Notes under the pieces: model-generated
What the model was told of the DNA's origin: nothing
Seen by the model: only the letters and a program-made list of their open reading frames with translations
Database searches by the model: none
Translations under genes and position numbers: made by a program
From: Deltaproteobacteria bacterium GWA2_55_10
GTDB lineage: Bacteria; Desulfobacterota; GWC2-55-46
Direction of reading: 5' to 3'
Length of the DNA: 5,699 nucleotides
NCBI GenBank assembly: GCA_001797415.1
Contig: MGPL01000114.1
Location: 1,744-7,442 of the forward strand
Shown: in pieces, positions 1 to 5,699 of the stretch
Numbering within the stretch: the first letter of the stretch is position 1
Layout: the number at the start of each line of letters is the position of its first letter

Positions 1-536
1 GCCATCTGCATGAGCGAAAGTATCGATTCCTGCATCCTTGCGCCGCCGGATGACGAGAATATGACCGCGCCAGCGCGCGCCTCTATTGCGCGCTCTATGA
101 CGCGGGTTATCTTCTCGCCCACGACCGAGCCCATTGAGCCGCCCATGTACGAGAATTCAAAGACCGCGGCAACTGCCTTCTGAGAGCCGATGAGGCCTTC
201 GCCGGAGATCATCGCGTCGCGGAGGCCCGTTTCTTTCTGCGCGGCTTTGATCCTGTCCTTGTATTTTTTGAGGTCCCTGAAGTCCAGGGCGTCGACCGGC
301 TCCATCTTGGAGTCGAACTCGATGAAGGTGTTCTCGTCGAATGTTATCGATATCCTCGCGGCTGCCGATATGCGGAAGTGGTAATCGCATTTGGGGCATA
401 CGTCAAGGTTCCGCTCGACCTCTTTCTTGTAGATTATCTCGCCGCAGTGGTCGCACTTGACCCAGAGGCCGTAGGGGACCTTTACGCTCTTCCCTTCCTC
501 TCCGTTGGTGAAGAGGTCTTTCTTGAACCAGATCAT
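1..536 (-). CDS. accD: Acetyl-CoA carboxylase carboxyltransferase beta subunit (3' truncated by window edge)
   Basis: The frame stays open from the ATG at 536 to the left edge, giving 178 complete codons of a protein normally near 280-300 residues. It begins MIWFKKD. A four-cysteine zinc ribbon follows: Cys28 and Cys31 in KCDHC, Cys47 and Cys50 in CPKC, with the spacing of E. coli AccD (Cys27, 30, 46, 49). The crotonase-fold carboxyltransferase domain then starts, with FEFSYMGGSMGSVVGEK (126-142) and SSSGGARMQES (161-171), the glycine-rich acyl-CoA-binding region. With AccA it transfers the carboxyl group from biotin to acetyl-CoA, making malonyl-CoA for fatty acid synthesis. The start overlaps the trpA stop as ATGA. 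A trpA-accD junction, often followed by folC, is a known arrangement in several proteobacterial groups; the next gene is outside the window. Truncation is only the window boundary. Confidence 0.96.
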   Translation of the reverse strand, partial: MIWFKKDLFTNGEEGKSVKVPYGLWVKCDHCGEIIYKKEVERNLDVCPKCDYHFRISAAARISITFDENTFIEFDSKMEPVDALDFRDLKKYKDRIKAAQKETGLRDAMISGEGLIGSQKAVAAVFEFSYMGGSMGSVVGEKITRVIERAIEARAGAVIFSSSGGARMQESILSLMQM

Positions 537-1351
537 GCTCCCTCCACGCCCCGCTTGAGGGCAGCAACGAAAGAACCCATCCTGGCAAGGAGTCTGCCTG
601 ACGTTCCTTTGTTCTCCGCGATTATGTTTATGATGGCGCTGCCCACGACCGCGCCGTCCGCGCTCTTCGCTACCTCTTTTGCCTGGGCAGGGGTGGATAT
701 GCCGAAGCCCACGCCTATGGGCAGCTTCGTGAACCTTCTAACGCGCTTTACCAGCTTCGGTATGTCCGTTGAAAGGCTCTTCCTCGCGCCCGTTACTCCG
801 GTGACGCTCACGAAGTAGATGAAGCCGGATGCCTTCGAGGCCACAAGTTGTATCCTGCTATCGTCGCTTGTGGGAGTAAGGAGGAATATGAAGTCTATGG
901 CGTTCCTGTCAAGCTCGCTTTTGAGCTCGTCGCACTCTTCCGCGGGCAGGTCGACCACGAGCACTCCGTCCGCGCCGGCGGCTCTTACGTCCTTCGCGAA
1001 CTTCTTGAGGCCGTAGGTGAATATGGGGTTGTAGTAGCCGAAGAGGACTATCGGTACTTCGCTCTTCTTTCTTATCTCTTTGACAAGGCCGAGCACGTCG
1101 GTAAGGTGCACGTCCTTCTTAAGCGCCCGTTCGGACGCGGCCTGTATGGTAGGACCGTCCGCCATGGGGTCGGAGAACGGGATGCCGAGTTCAATGAGGT
1201 CAGCCCCGGATTTCTCAAGCCCCTGTATTATCTTCTTTGAGGTCGGAAGGTCAGGGTCGCCCGCAGTCACGAAGGTGATGAGCGCCTTCTTCTTCTCTGT
1301 TTTTAATCTTTTGAATAGAGCTTCTATTCTTTTCTCTTTAGTCATTTCCAT
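533..1351 (-). CDS. trpA: Tryptophan synthase alpha subunit
   Basis: This 272-residue TIM-barrel enzyme cleaves indole-3-glycerol phosphate to indole and glyceraldehyde 3-phosphate and passes indole to TrpB. ITFVTAGDPD (25-34) opens the barrel. IELGIPFSDPMADGP (53-67) contains the catalytic Glu54 and Asp65, equivalent to E. coli Glu49 and Asp60. VDLPAEE (133-139), YFVSVTGVTGAR (179-190, with Tyr180), VGFGIS (214-219) and GSAI (237-240) form the loop and phosphate site. The start is ambiguous: ATG at 1351, with only a GGG directly in front, or ATG at 1345 (codon 3), with GGGATGGA close upstream. Neither has a good ribosome site, and a palindrome ends 8 nt before the first. The gene ends in an ATGA overlap with accD. 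Confidence 0.96.
   Translation of the reverse strand: MEMTKEKRIEALFKRLKTEKKKALITFVTAGDPDLPTSKKIIQGLEKSGADLIELGIPFSDPMADGPTIQAASERALKKDVHLTDVLGLVKEIRKKSEVPIVLFGYYNPIFTYGLKKFAKDVRAAGADGVLVVDLPAEECDELKSELDRNAIDFIFLLTPTSDDSRIQLVASKASGFIYFVSVTGVTGARKSLSTDIPKLVKRVRRFTKLPIGVGFGISTPAQAKEVAKSADGAVVGSAIINIIAENKGTSGRLLARMGSFVAALKRGVEGA
541..545 (-). promoter_or_regulatory. Ribosome binding site of accD inside trpA
   Basis: On the minus strand, GGAGG lies 4 nt before the accD ATG (536-534), with GGAGGGAG as the longer purine run. It is the clearest Shine-Dalgarno sequence in the window and sits in the last codons of trpA, which fits coupled translation with some independent initiation on accD. Confidence 0.6.
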
Positions 1352-1359
1352 CCCGTTTG

Positions 1360-1478
1360 CAGAGCGTCAAACTAAAGCATACCTGCGTTGCTCCTTGTCT
1401 CGTCACTGCGAAGTACAAAAGAGTACGCCTCATTCCTCGACTTCGTCGCGCCTTGGTCTGCTGTGTTCTGACGCTCTG
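1360..1478. repeat. Palindromic intergenic element with 10-bp terminal inverted repeats
   Basis: This 119-bp element fills most of the trpB-trpA gap. Its ends are CAGAGCGTCA (1360-1369) and TGACGCTCTG (1469-1478), exact inverted repeats. Past one mismatch, the pairing continues outside with TTT (1356-1358) against AAA (1480-1482). Farther in, AGCAtACC (1376-1383) pairs with GGTcTGCT (1455-1462). The centre has GTAC (1413-1416), a 6-nt AAAAGA spacer, and GTAC again (1423-1426). A small hairpin CGAC-ttc-GTCG lies at 1438-1448. The arms are imperfect between these blocks. There is no open frame of note and no clear target duplication. From memory, minus-strand blocks such as GAGGAATGAGGCGTAC and CGCAGTGACGAG resemble palindromic intergenic repeats in Geobacter-like Deltaproteobacteria; I cannot verify this here. 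It could be a MITE-like or REP-like repeat, or an RNA structure acting between trpB and trpA. Confidence 0.7.
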
Positions 1479-1498
1479 AAAATAAAAATTGAGCTCCC

Positions 1499-1527
1499 TT
1501 TATATCTCGAAATTAAATGCCTTTGAA
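1499..1527 (-). promoter_or_regulatory. Possible internal promoter ahead of trpA-accD (weak)
   Basis: On the minus strand, TTCAAA (1527-1522; 4 of 6 match to TTGACA) and TATAAA (1504-1499; 5 of 6 match to TATAAT) are separated by exactly 17 nt. They lie in the AT-rich end of trpB in an otherwise GC-rich window. Transcription would start near 1492-1494, just after the trpB stop, giving a leader of about 140 nt that carries the whole palindrome before trpA. This is only a consensus match by eye in a short AT-rich patch and could be chance. Confidence 0.25.
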
Positions 1528-2693
1528 ACGGTGTTCAGGTCCTTGTCCCCGCGTCCGGAGAGGCAGACGATGATGCTCGACCCCTTCTTCATGTCCCTCG
1601 CGGCCTTTAAGGCGTGCGCGACCGCATGCGAGCTCTCAAGCGCCGGGATAATGCCTTCGGAGAGGGTGAGGGCCTGGAAGCCTTCGAGGGCCTCTTTGTC
1701 TGTAATGGTAGTATACTCGACCCTGCCCGTGTCGTGGAGGTACGCGTGCTCCGGGCCCACGCCGGGGTAATCTAACCCGGCTGAGATGGAGTGGGTGTCG
1801 ATTATCTGGCCGTACTTGTCGTGCAGCAGATAGGTCTTGTTGCCGTGGAGCACGCCGACGGTGCCGCCGTTGATCGACGCCGCGTGCCTGCCTGTCCTTA
1901 TGCCGTCCCCGCCGGCCTCCACGCCGGTCATCCTGACCTTCTTGTCATCGAGAAAGGCATGGAAGAGGCCCATAGCGTTCGAGCCGCCGCCGACGCACGC
2001 CACAAGGAGGTCCGGGAGCCTTCCGGTAAGGCCCTTTATCTGCTTACGCGCTTCAACCCCGATGATCGACTGGAAGTCCCTCACGAGCATCGGATAGGGG
2101 TGCGGGCCTGCAACAGTGCCGATTATGTAAAATGTGTTATAGACGTTTGTGACCCAGTCCCTGAGCGCCTCGTTCATGGCGTCCTTCAGGGTCCTTGATC
2201 CCGATGTGACGGGCGTGACCTTTGCGCCGAGGAGCTTCATCCTGAATACGTTCGGGAGCTGCCTTTTGATGTCGTCCTCTCCCATGTAAACCTCGCACTC
2301 GAGGCCGAACATGGCAGCCACCGTGGCCGCCGCGACGCCGTGCTGGCCTGCGCCGGTCTCCGCGATCACCCTCTTCTTGCCCATCCTCTTGGCAAGGAGT
2401 ATCTGGCCGATGGTGTTGTTTATCTTGTGCGCGCCGGTGTGGCAGAGGTCTTCCCTCTTCAAGAATATATCGGCCCCGCCCGCCTTTTTGGTGAGCCTTT
2501 CGGCATGGTACAGGGGCGTTGGCCTGCCGACGTACTCGCTCAGGTAATAGGCAAGCTCCTTCTTGAAGTCAGGGTCCTTCTTCCATCTGTTATAGGCCTC
2601 TTCGAGCTCCATTACGGCGGGCATGAGTGTCTCGGAAATATACCTTCCGCCGTATATGCCGAAGTGGCCTAATTTGTCCGGGGTCTTCTTCAT
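1500..2693 (-). CDS. trpB: Tryptophan synthase beta subunit (TrpB1 type)
   Basis: This 397-residue PLP enzyme condenses indole, channelled from TrpA, with serine to form tryptophan. HTGAHKINN (85-93) contains the PLP lysine Lys90. AETGAGQHG (111-119) has Glu112, the counterpart of the E. coli catalytic Glu109. GGGSNA (235-240) is the PLP-phosphate loop. Asp308 in GLDYPGVGP corresponds to E. coli Asp305, Glu353 to Glu350, and CLSGRGDKD (377-385) closes the cofactor site. Length and the N-terminal GIYGGRYISETLMP segment fit the canonical TrpA-partnered form, not the longer TrpB2 paralogue. The start is an ATGA overlap with the trpF stop, with GGAG 11 nt upstream. The stop is TAA. Unusually, 148 nt separate it from trpA. 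Confidence 0.97.
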   Translation of the reverse strand: MKKTPDKLGHFGIYGGRYISETLMPAVMELEEAYNRWKKDPDFKKELAYYLSEYVGRPTPLYHAERLTKKAGGADIFLKREDLCHTGAHKINNTIGQILLAKRMGKKRVIAETGAGQHGVAAATVAAMFGLECEVYMGEDDIKRQLPNVFRMKLLGAKVTPVTSGSRTLKDAMNEALRDWVTNVYNTFYIIGTVAGPHPYPMLVRDFQSIIGVEARKQIKGLTGRLPDLLVACVGGGSNAMGLFHAFLDDKKVRMTGVEAGGDGIRTGRHAASINGGTVGVLHGNKTYLLHDKYGQIIDTHSISAGLDYPGVGPEHAYLHDTGRVEYTTITDKEALEGFQALTLSEGIIPALESSHAVAHALKAARDMKKGSSIIVCLSGRGDKDLNTVSKAFNFEI

Positions 2694-3313
2694 TTGCCTG
2701 TCTGCTCCATGAATTTCTCAAGCTTCTTGTGGTCTTTTTTGCCCGGCTTCGTCTCCAGGCCGGATGAGGCGTCTATCGCGTAAGGCTCCACCTTCTCTAT
2801 CGCCTCCCGCACGTTCCCCGGGTTGAGCCCGCCGGATAATATCACGCGTCCGAGGGCCTTTGCCTCGACAGCTATCTCCCAGTCGAAAGTCTCCCCTGTG
2901 CCGCCGGGCACTCCCTCCCTGAAGGTGTCGAGGAGAAAGGCCGATACGTTGTAGGAACGGAGCCTCATGATATCCGAGCGCTCCTTTATCCTTACGGCCT
3001 TTATGACCTTGAGGCTGCCCATGAGTCTCTCGCAGTACTCGGGTGTTTCGCTGCCGTGGAGCTGCACAGCCGATATCCCTGTCTCTGCGGCGACAGACGC
3101 GACCTTCCCAGGCTCCTCGTCGACGAATACGCCGACAGGCACGACGAACGGCGGCAGCTCCCTTACGATGAGAGCGGCTGTCCTCGGGCTTATGTGCCTG
3201 GGGCTCAACTTGTAGAATATGAAGCCGAGCGCGTCAGCGCCGAGCTCCGCCGCCTTGAGCGCGTCCTCAAGGTTTGTGATTCCACAGATCTTTACTCTGG
3301 ATTTGTTTGACAC
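2690..3313 (-). CDS. trpF: Phosphoribosylanthranilate isomerase
   Basis: This 207-residue TIM-barrel enzyme performs the Amadori rearrangement of phosphoribosylanthranilate to CdRP, the substrate of TrpC. The first strand VKICGIT (7-13) holds the general base Cys10. DALGFIFY (27-34) and AVQLHG (82-87) are family blocks. FLLDT (126-130) supplies the general acid Asp129. GGTGETFDW (137-145), ILSGGLNPGNV (158-168) and DASSGLE (181-187), followed by KPGKKDH, complete the phosphate site and C-terminus. The start is GTG, forced by an upstream in-frame TAA and the lack of later starts before Cys10. The gene begins 47 nt inside trpC and ends in an ATGA overlap with trpB. Length and motifs are normal for a stand-alone TrpF. 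Confidence 0.96.
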   Translation of the reverse strand: MSNKSRVKICGITNLEDALKAAELGADALGFIFYKLSPRHISPRTAALIVRELPPFVVPVGVFVDEEPGKVASVAAETGISAVQLHGSETPEYCERLMGSLKVIKAVRIKERSDIMRLRSYNVSAFLLDTFREGVPGGTGETFDWEIAVEAKALGRVILSGGLNPGNVREAIEKVEPYAIDASSGLETKPGKKDHKKLEKFMEQTGK

Positions 3314-4094
3314 CTCTTAGTTCCCTGAGTTTCTTTATGTAGTTCTCTTCCCTCATGAGCGCCTCGCCTATGAGGAAGGCCTCGACCCCGTGTTCCTTGA
3401 GCCTCGCTATGTCCTCGTACGTATTGAAGCCGCTCTCGCTCACGAGCACGTGATCGCGCGGGATATAGGGAGCGAGCCTTATCGTGGTCTCGAGGTCGGT
3501 CTTGAAGGTCTTTAAATTCCTGTTGTTTACGCCTATTATCCGCGCGCCAACCTCGAGGGCCCTCTCGAGCTCCTTTTCGTCATGGACCTCGACAAGGGCC
3601 GACATGCCGAGCCGATATGTGAGCTCGAGGAGCCTCTTGAGCTCGTCCTTAGAGAGGGCCGCGACTATGAGTAGCAGCGCGTCTGCCCCTGATACCCTCG
3701 ATTCATAGACCTGGTAGTCGTCTACGATGAAGTCCTTGCGCAAAAGAGGCAGCCTCACGTTCCCGCGGAGCGCGGTGAGGTATTCGAGCTTTCCCTTGAA
3801 GAACTTCTCTTCGGTTATGATCGATATGGCGGCTGCGCCGCCCTCGATATAGCCGCGCGCTATCTCGCCGGGCACAAAGTATTCCCTGATGATCCCCTTT
3901 GAGGGAGAGGCCCTTTTTATCTCGGCTATGATCCTTATCCTGTCAGGGCCGCCTTCATGAAAGGCTATCGCCTTCTCGAAGTCCTTTGGCCTGGGGACCT
4001 TATTGAGCTTCTCCATTATCCCCTCTATGGGGAAGTGGGCCTTTGTTTTTTCAAGCTCCTCTTTTTTATTCTTTATTATGTCGTCGAGTATCAT
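3267..4094 (-). CDS. trpC: Indole-3-glycerol-phosphate synthase
   Basis: This 275-residue TIM-barrel enzyme closes the indole ring of CdRP with loss of CO2 and water to give indole-3-glycerol phosphate. Recognisable blocks are AEIKRASPSKG (57-67) with Glu58 and Lys60, LPLLRKDFIVD (115-125) with Lys120, LVEVHDEKEL (167-176) with Glu169, IGVNNRNLKTF (187-197) with Asn190, and LVSESGF (217-223) with Glu220 and Ser221. These align with the catalytic and phosphate-binding residues of the family. It is single-domain, not fused to TrpF as in E. coli. The start overlaps the trpD stop as ATGA, with AGGA 12 nt upstream. The last 15 residues (261-275) form a tail beyond the usual KKLRELR end and are encoded inside the first codons of trpF in another frame, a 47-nt overlap. 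Confidence 0.97.
   Translation of the reverse strand: MILDDIIKNKKEELEKTKAHFPIEGIMEKLNKVPRPKDFEKAIAFHEGGPDRIRIIAEIKRASPSKGIIREYFVPGEIARGYIEGGAAAISIITEEKFFKGKLEYLTALRGNVRLPLLRKDFIVDDYQVYESRVSGADALLLIVAALSKDELKRLLELTYRLGMSALVEVHDEKELERALEVGARIIGVNNRNLKTFKTDLETTIRLAPYIPRDHVLVSESGFNTYEDIARLKEHGVEAFLIGEALMREENYIKKLRELRGVKQIQSKDLWNHKP
3321..3326 (-). promoter_or_regulatory. Ribosome binding site of trpF inside trpC
   Basis: On the minus strand, AGGGAA lies 7 nt before the GTG at 3313-3311, within the trpC coding sequence. An in-frame TAA lies two codons before this GTG. No ATG, GTG or TTG follows in frame before the essential KICGIT segment. The GTG is therefore the only workable trpF start, and this site supports it. 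Confidence 0.5.
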
Positions 4095-5098
4095 CTGTTC
4101 GATATTTCCTTTAGCCGCTCGAGCTTACGGAGGGCCTCTCCAGAGTCTATCGCGCCCCGTGCCGCGGCAACGCCCTCCGAGAGGCTCTTCGAGATGCCGG
4201 CGGCGGTTATCGCGGCCGCGGCGTTCATTATCACTATGTCCCTGGCCGGGCCCTTCCCGCTGTTCAATACGCCGAGTATTATCTCCGCGTTCTCGTCGGG
4301 GCCGCCGCCCAACAAGTCCTCCGGGGCGCACCTCTCGAAGCCCAGGTCCTCGGGTTTCAGATGGTACGTCCTTATAGATGAGTCCTTGAGTTCGGTGACC
4401 TTTGTCTCGGCCGTAAGCGTTATCTCGTCGAGCCCGTCCTCGCCCCGCACCACAAAGGCGTGGATCGAGCCGAGCTTATATAGCACCTTCGCCAGCACGT
4501 CCGTGAGCGCCGGGTCGTAGACGCCAATGACCTGCCTCTTCGAGCCCGCCGGGTTGGTGAGCGGGCCGAGGATGTTGAATATGCTCCTTATGCCTATCTC
4601 CCGCCTTACGGGGGCCGCGTACTTCATGGCGCCGTGGAGCATTGGCGCGAAGAGGAAGCCTATGCCGGCCTCCCTTATGCACTCTTCCACCCTGGAGACC
4701 TCTGCCTCTATGTTCACGCCGAGGGCGCGGAGCACGTCTGCGCTGCCGCTCCGGGAAGACACCGACCTGTTGCCGTGCTTGGCTACCGGCGCGCCCGCGG
4801 CCGAAGAGACGAATGCCGCTGCGGTAGATATGTTGAAGGTCATCGATTCGTCGCCGCCGGTGCCGCAGGTGTCGATCACGTCCGCGGGGGCTTCCACCCT
4901 GGTCGCCTTCTCGCGCATTACCCTGGCTGCCCCGGTTATCTCCTCGACCGTCTCGCCCTTCATCCTGAGGGCCGCGAGGAGCGCGCCTATCTGGGCGGGG
5001 CTCGCCCCTCCTGTCATGACCTCGTTCATGACAGAGGACGACTCATCCTCGGTAAGGTCTACCCCCCTTACGACCTTTGATATGGCGTCCTTCATCAT
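4091..5098 (-). CDS. trpD: Anthranilate phosphoribosyltransferase
   Basis: This 335-residue enzyme transfers the phosphoribosyl group of PRPP to anthranilate, giving phosphoribosylanthranilate. The N-terminal helical part (about 1-70) is typical of the family. The PRPP-binding glycine loop DTCGTGGDES is at 76-85, followed by TFNIST (87-92). The KHGNRS..SRSGSADVL block is at 107-123, and RREIGIRSIFNILGPLTNP is at 165-183. GEDGLDEITLT (219-229) carries the Asp224-Glu225 pair expected to bind magnesium. The length is normal, with no fusion to TrpG as in E. coli. Two ATG codons stand in tandem at the start. The first (5098) gives an ATGA overlap with the trpG stop and has a GGGGG tract 7 nt upstream, so I chose it, though the second is possible. 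The gene ends in an ATGA overlap with trpC. Confidence 0.97.
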   Translation of the reverse strand: MMKDAISKVVRGVDLTEDESSSVMNEVMTGGASPAQIGALLAALRMKGETVEEITGAARVMREKATRVEAPADVIDTCGTGGDESMTFNISTAAAFVSSAAGAPVAKHGNRSVSSRSGSADVLRALGVNIEAEVSRVEECIREAGIGFLFAPMLHGAMKYAAPVRREIGIRSIFNILGPLTNPAGSKRQVIGVYDPALTDVLAKVLYKLGSIHAFVVRGEDGLDEITLTAETKVTELKDSSIRTYHLKPEDLGFERCAPEDLLGGGPDENAEIILGVLNSGKGPARDIVIMNAAAAITAAGISKSLSEGVAAARGAIDSGEALRKLERLKEISNR

Positions 5099-5676
5099 GC
5101 GCCGGCCCCCGCGTATCTCTTGAGGAAGTTACGGAGGATGTCCTTGCCCGCCCTCGTGAGTATGGATTCCGGGTGGAACTGGACTCCCTCTATGGGAAGG
5201 CTCCTGTGGCGAAGGCCCATTATCTCGTCCATGTCGGTCCACGCGCTTATCTCAAGGCAGCCGGGAAGGCTTTCTTTCCTCACGATAAGGGAATGGTACC
5301 TGTTGGCCTCAAAAGGGTTGGCTATGCCCTCGAAGATGGTCCTGTTGTCGTGGTATATCATCGAGGTCTTGCCGTGCATGAGGCGAGCTGCCTTTACGAC
5401 CTCTCCGCCGAAGGCGTAGCCTATCGCCTGGTGTCCCAGGCATACGCCGAGGATGGGGGTCTTGCCCGCAAAGGCCTTTATCGCCTCTACCGAGATGCCC
5501 GCCTTGGGCGGGTCGCACGGCCCGGGCGAGACGACTATCGCGGCCGGGGAGAGTTTCTCTATCTCCTTTATGGTTATTGCGTCGTTCCTCTTCACCATTA
5601 CGTCCTGTCCAAGCTCCATGAAGTACTGGACGAGGTTGAAGGTGAAGGAATCGTAGTTGTCTATCATCAGTATCAT
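5095..5676 (-). CDS. trpG: Anthranilate synthase component II, glutamine amidotransferase
   Basis: This 193-residue class I glutamine amidotransferase hydrolyses glutamine and passes ammonia to TrpE for anthranilate synthesis in the cytoplasm. The protein opens with the family signature IDNYDSFTFNL (residues 5-15). An oxyanion-loop motif SPGPCDP (50-56) follows, then the nucleophile elbow GVCLGHQ (77-83) with catalytic Cys79, an RYHSL motif (126-130), and VQFHPES (165-171) carrying His168 and Glu170 of the triad. The length matches stand-alone TrpG/PabA proteins, so it is not fused to TrpE or TrpD. TrpG and PabA cannot be separated by sequence alone. Its place between the presumed trpE and trpD makes TrpG the main role, and it could also serve p-aminobenzoate synthesis if no other pabA exists. 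The start is 1 nt after the upstream stop, and the gene ends in an ATGA overlap with trpD. Confidence 0.95.
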   Translation of the reverse strand: MILMIDNYDSFTFNLVQYFMELGQDVMVKRNDAITIKEIEKLSPAAIVVSPGPCDPPKAGISVEAIKAFAGKTPILGVCLGHQAIGYAFGGEVVKAARLMHGKTSMIYHDNRTIFEGIANPFEANRYHSLIVRKESLPGCLEISAWTDMDEIMGLRHRSLPIEGVQFHPESILTRAGKDILRNFLKRYAGAGA

Positions 5677-5677
5677 T

Positions 5678-5699
5678 TCAGAAAAGCCCTTCCATCGCC
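5678..5699 (-). CDS. trpE: Anthranilate synthase component I, C-terminal end only (partial)
   Basis: An open frame enters from the right edge and reads ...A-M-E-G-L-F before a TGA stop at 5680-5678, one nucleotide before the trpG ATG. TrpE proteins often end in a short helix with an A-x-E-x-G-L-like pattern, and trpE is the usual gene immediately upstream of trpG. The call rests mainly on position and spacing, because only six complete codons are visible. If correct, the full protein is the chorismate-binding subunit that makes anthranilate with ammonia supplied by TrpG. Any trp leader or attenuator would lie upstream of trpE, outside the window. Confidence 0.5.
5687..5693 (-). promoter_or_regulatory. 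Ribosome binding site of trpG
   Basis: On the minus strand, GGAAGGG lies 10 nt upstream of the ATG at 5676, inside the last codons of the upstream frame. The distance favours the ATG at 5676 over the second in-frame ATG (codon 4, 5667-5665), which would be 19 nt away. Its position inside the presumed trpE end fits translational coupling. Confidence 0.5.

Noticed and set aside
1..536. Frameshifted or broken accD
   Set aside because: The frame is open and motif-consistent from the ATG to the window edge. The missing C-terminus is due only to the boundary.
378..818. Plus-strand open frame (146 codons) across the accD-trpA junction
   Set aside because: It runs antisense to two well-supported genes and has no recognisable protein features, so it is treated as a shadow.
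1345..1370. TTGACG on the minus strand (1370-1365) as a -35 box for trpA
   Set aside because: A 17-nt spacer places the -10 position at or after the trpA start codons with a poor match, so the transcript would begin inside the gene.
1360..1478. The trpB-trpA gap element as a tRNA or a small protein gene
   Set aside because: There is no cloverleaf or T-loop pattern and no credible start with ribosome site inside it. The symmetry is that of an inverted repeat.
1479..1499. T-rich run after the trpB stop on the minus strand as a terminator
   Set aside because: No stable GC-rich hairpin directly precedes the run; GAGCTC there is a loop-less palindrome. The large palindrome comes after the T run, not before it, in the direction of transcription.
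1500..2693. TrpB2-type paralogue
   Set aside because: Length, N-terminal segment and motif spacing fit the canonical TrpB1 paired with the downstream TrpA.
4527..5123. Long plus-strand open frame (198 codons) opposite trpD and the end of trpG
   Set aside because: It is antisense to a gene with clear family motifs, and its translation shows no recognisable domain. Such frames arise from codon bias in GC-rich genes.

Overview
The window is one continuous minus-strand operon, read from right to left: trpE (last codons only), trpG, trpD, trpC, trpF, trpB, trpA and accD (5' part only). Between them the trp genes encode the steps from chorismate to tryptophan: anthranilate synthase (TrpE/TrpG), anthranilate phosphoribosyltransferase (TrpD), phosphoribosylanthranilate isomerase (TrpF), indole-3-glycerol-phosphate synthase (TrpC) and both tryptophan synthase subunits (TrpA, TrpB). 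The operon continues into accD, the carboxyltransferase beta subunit of acetyl-CoA carboxylase, which belongs to fatty acid synthesis. All enzymes are close to normal family length and keep the catalytic residues I looked for. None looks broken.

The organism is a GC-rich bacterium. The trpEGDCFBA order with separate single-domain genes, followed directly by accD, is one I associate with Deltaproteobacteria (Geobacter-like and related Desulfobacterota) and some neighbouring phyla. That assignment is inference; no rRNA or other marker is present. Ile codon ATA is common despite the high GC.

Layout from the right edge: 5678-5699 end of trpE; 5095-5676 trpG; 4091-5098 trpD; 3267-4094 trpC; 2690-3313 trpF; 1500-2693 trpB; 1352-1499 the only real intergenic gap, which holds a long imperfect palindrome; 533-1351 trpA; 1-536 accD, running off the left edge. 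Four junctions (trpG/trpD, trpD/trpC, trpF/trpB, trpA/accD) are ATGA stop-start overlaps. trpE/trpG are 1 nt apart and trpC/trpF overlap by 47 nt. Translation is therefore probably coupled along the operon, except at trpB/trpA, the pair whose products form a stoichiometric complex.

The part most worth a second look is that 148-nt trpB-trpA gap. It holds a 119-bp palindromic element with 10-bp perfect terminal inverted repeats, ending 8 nt before the trpA start, and a weak promoter-like sequence at the end of trpB. The rest is an ordinary tryptophan operon, and I see no evidence of a new multi-gene system.
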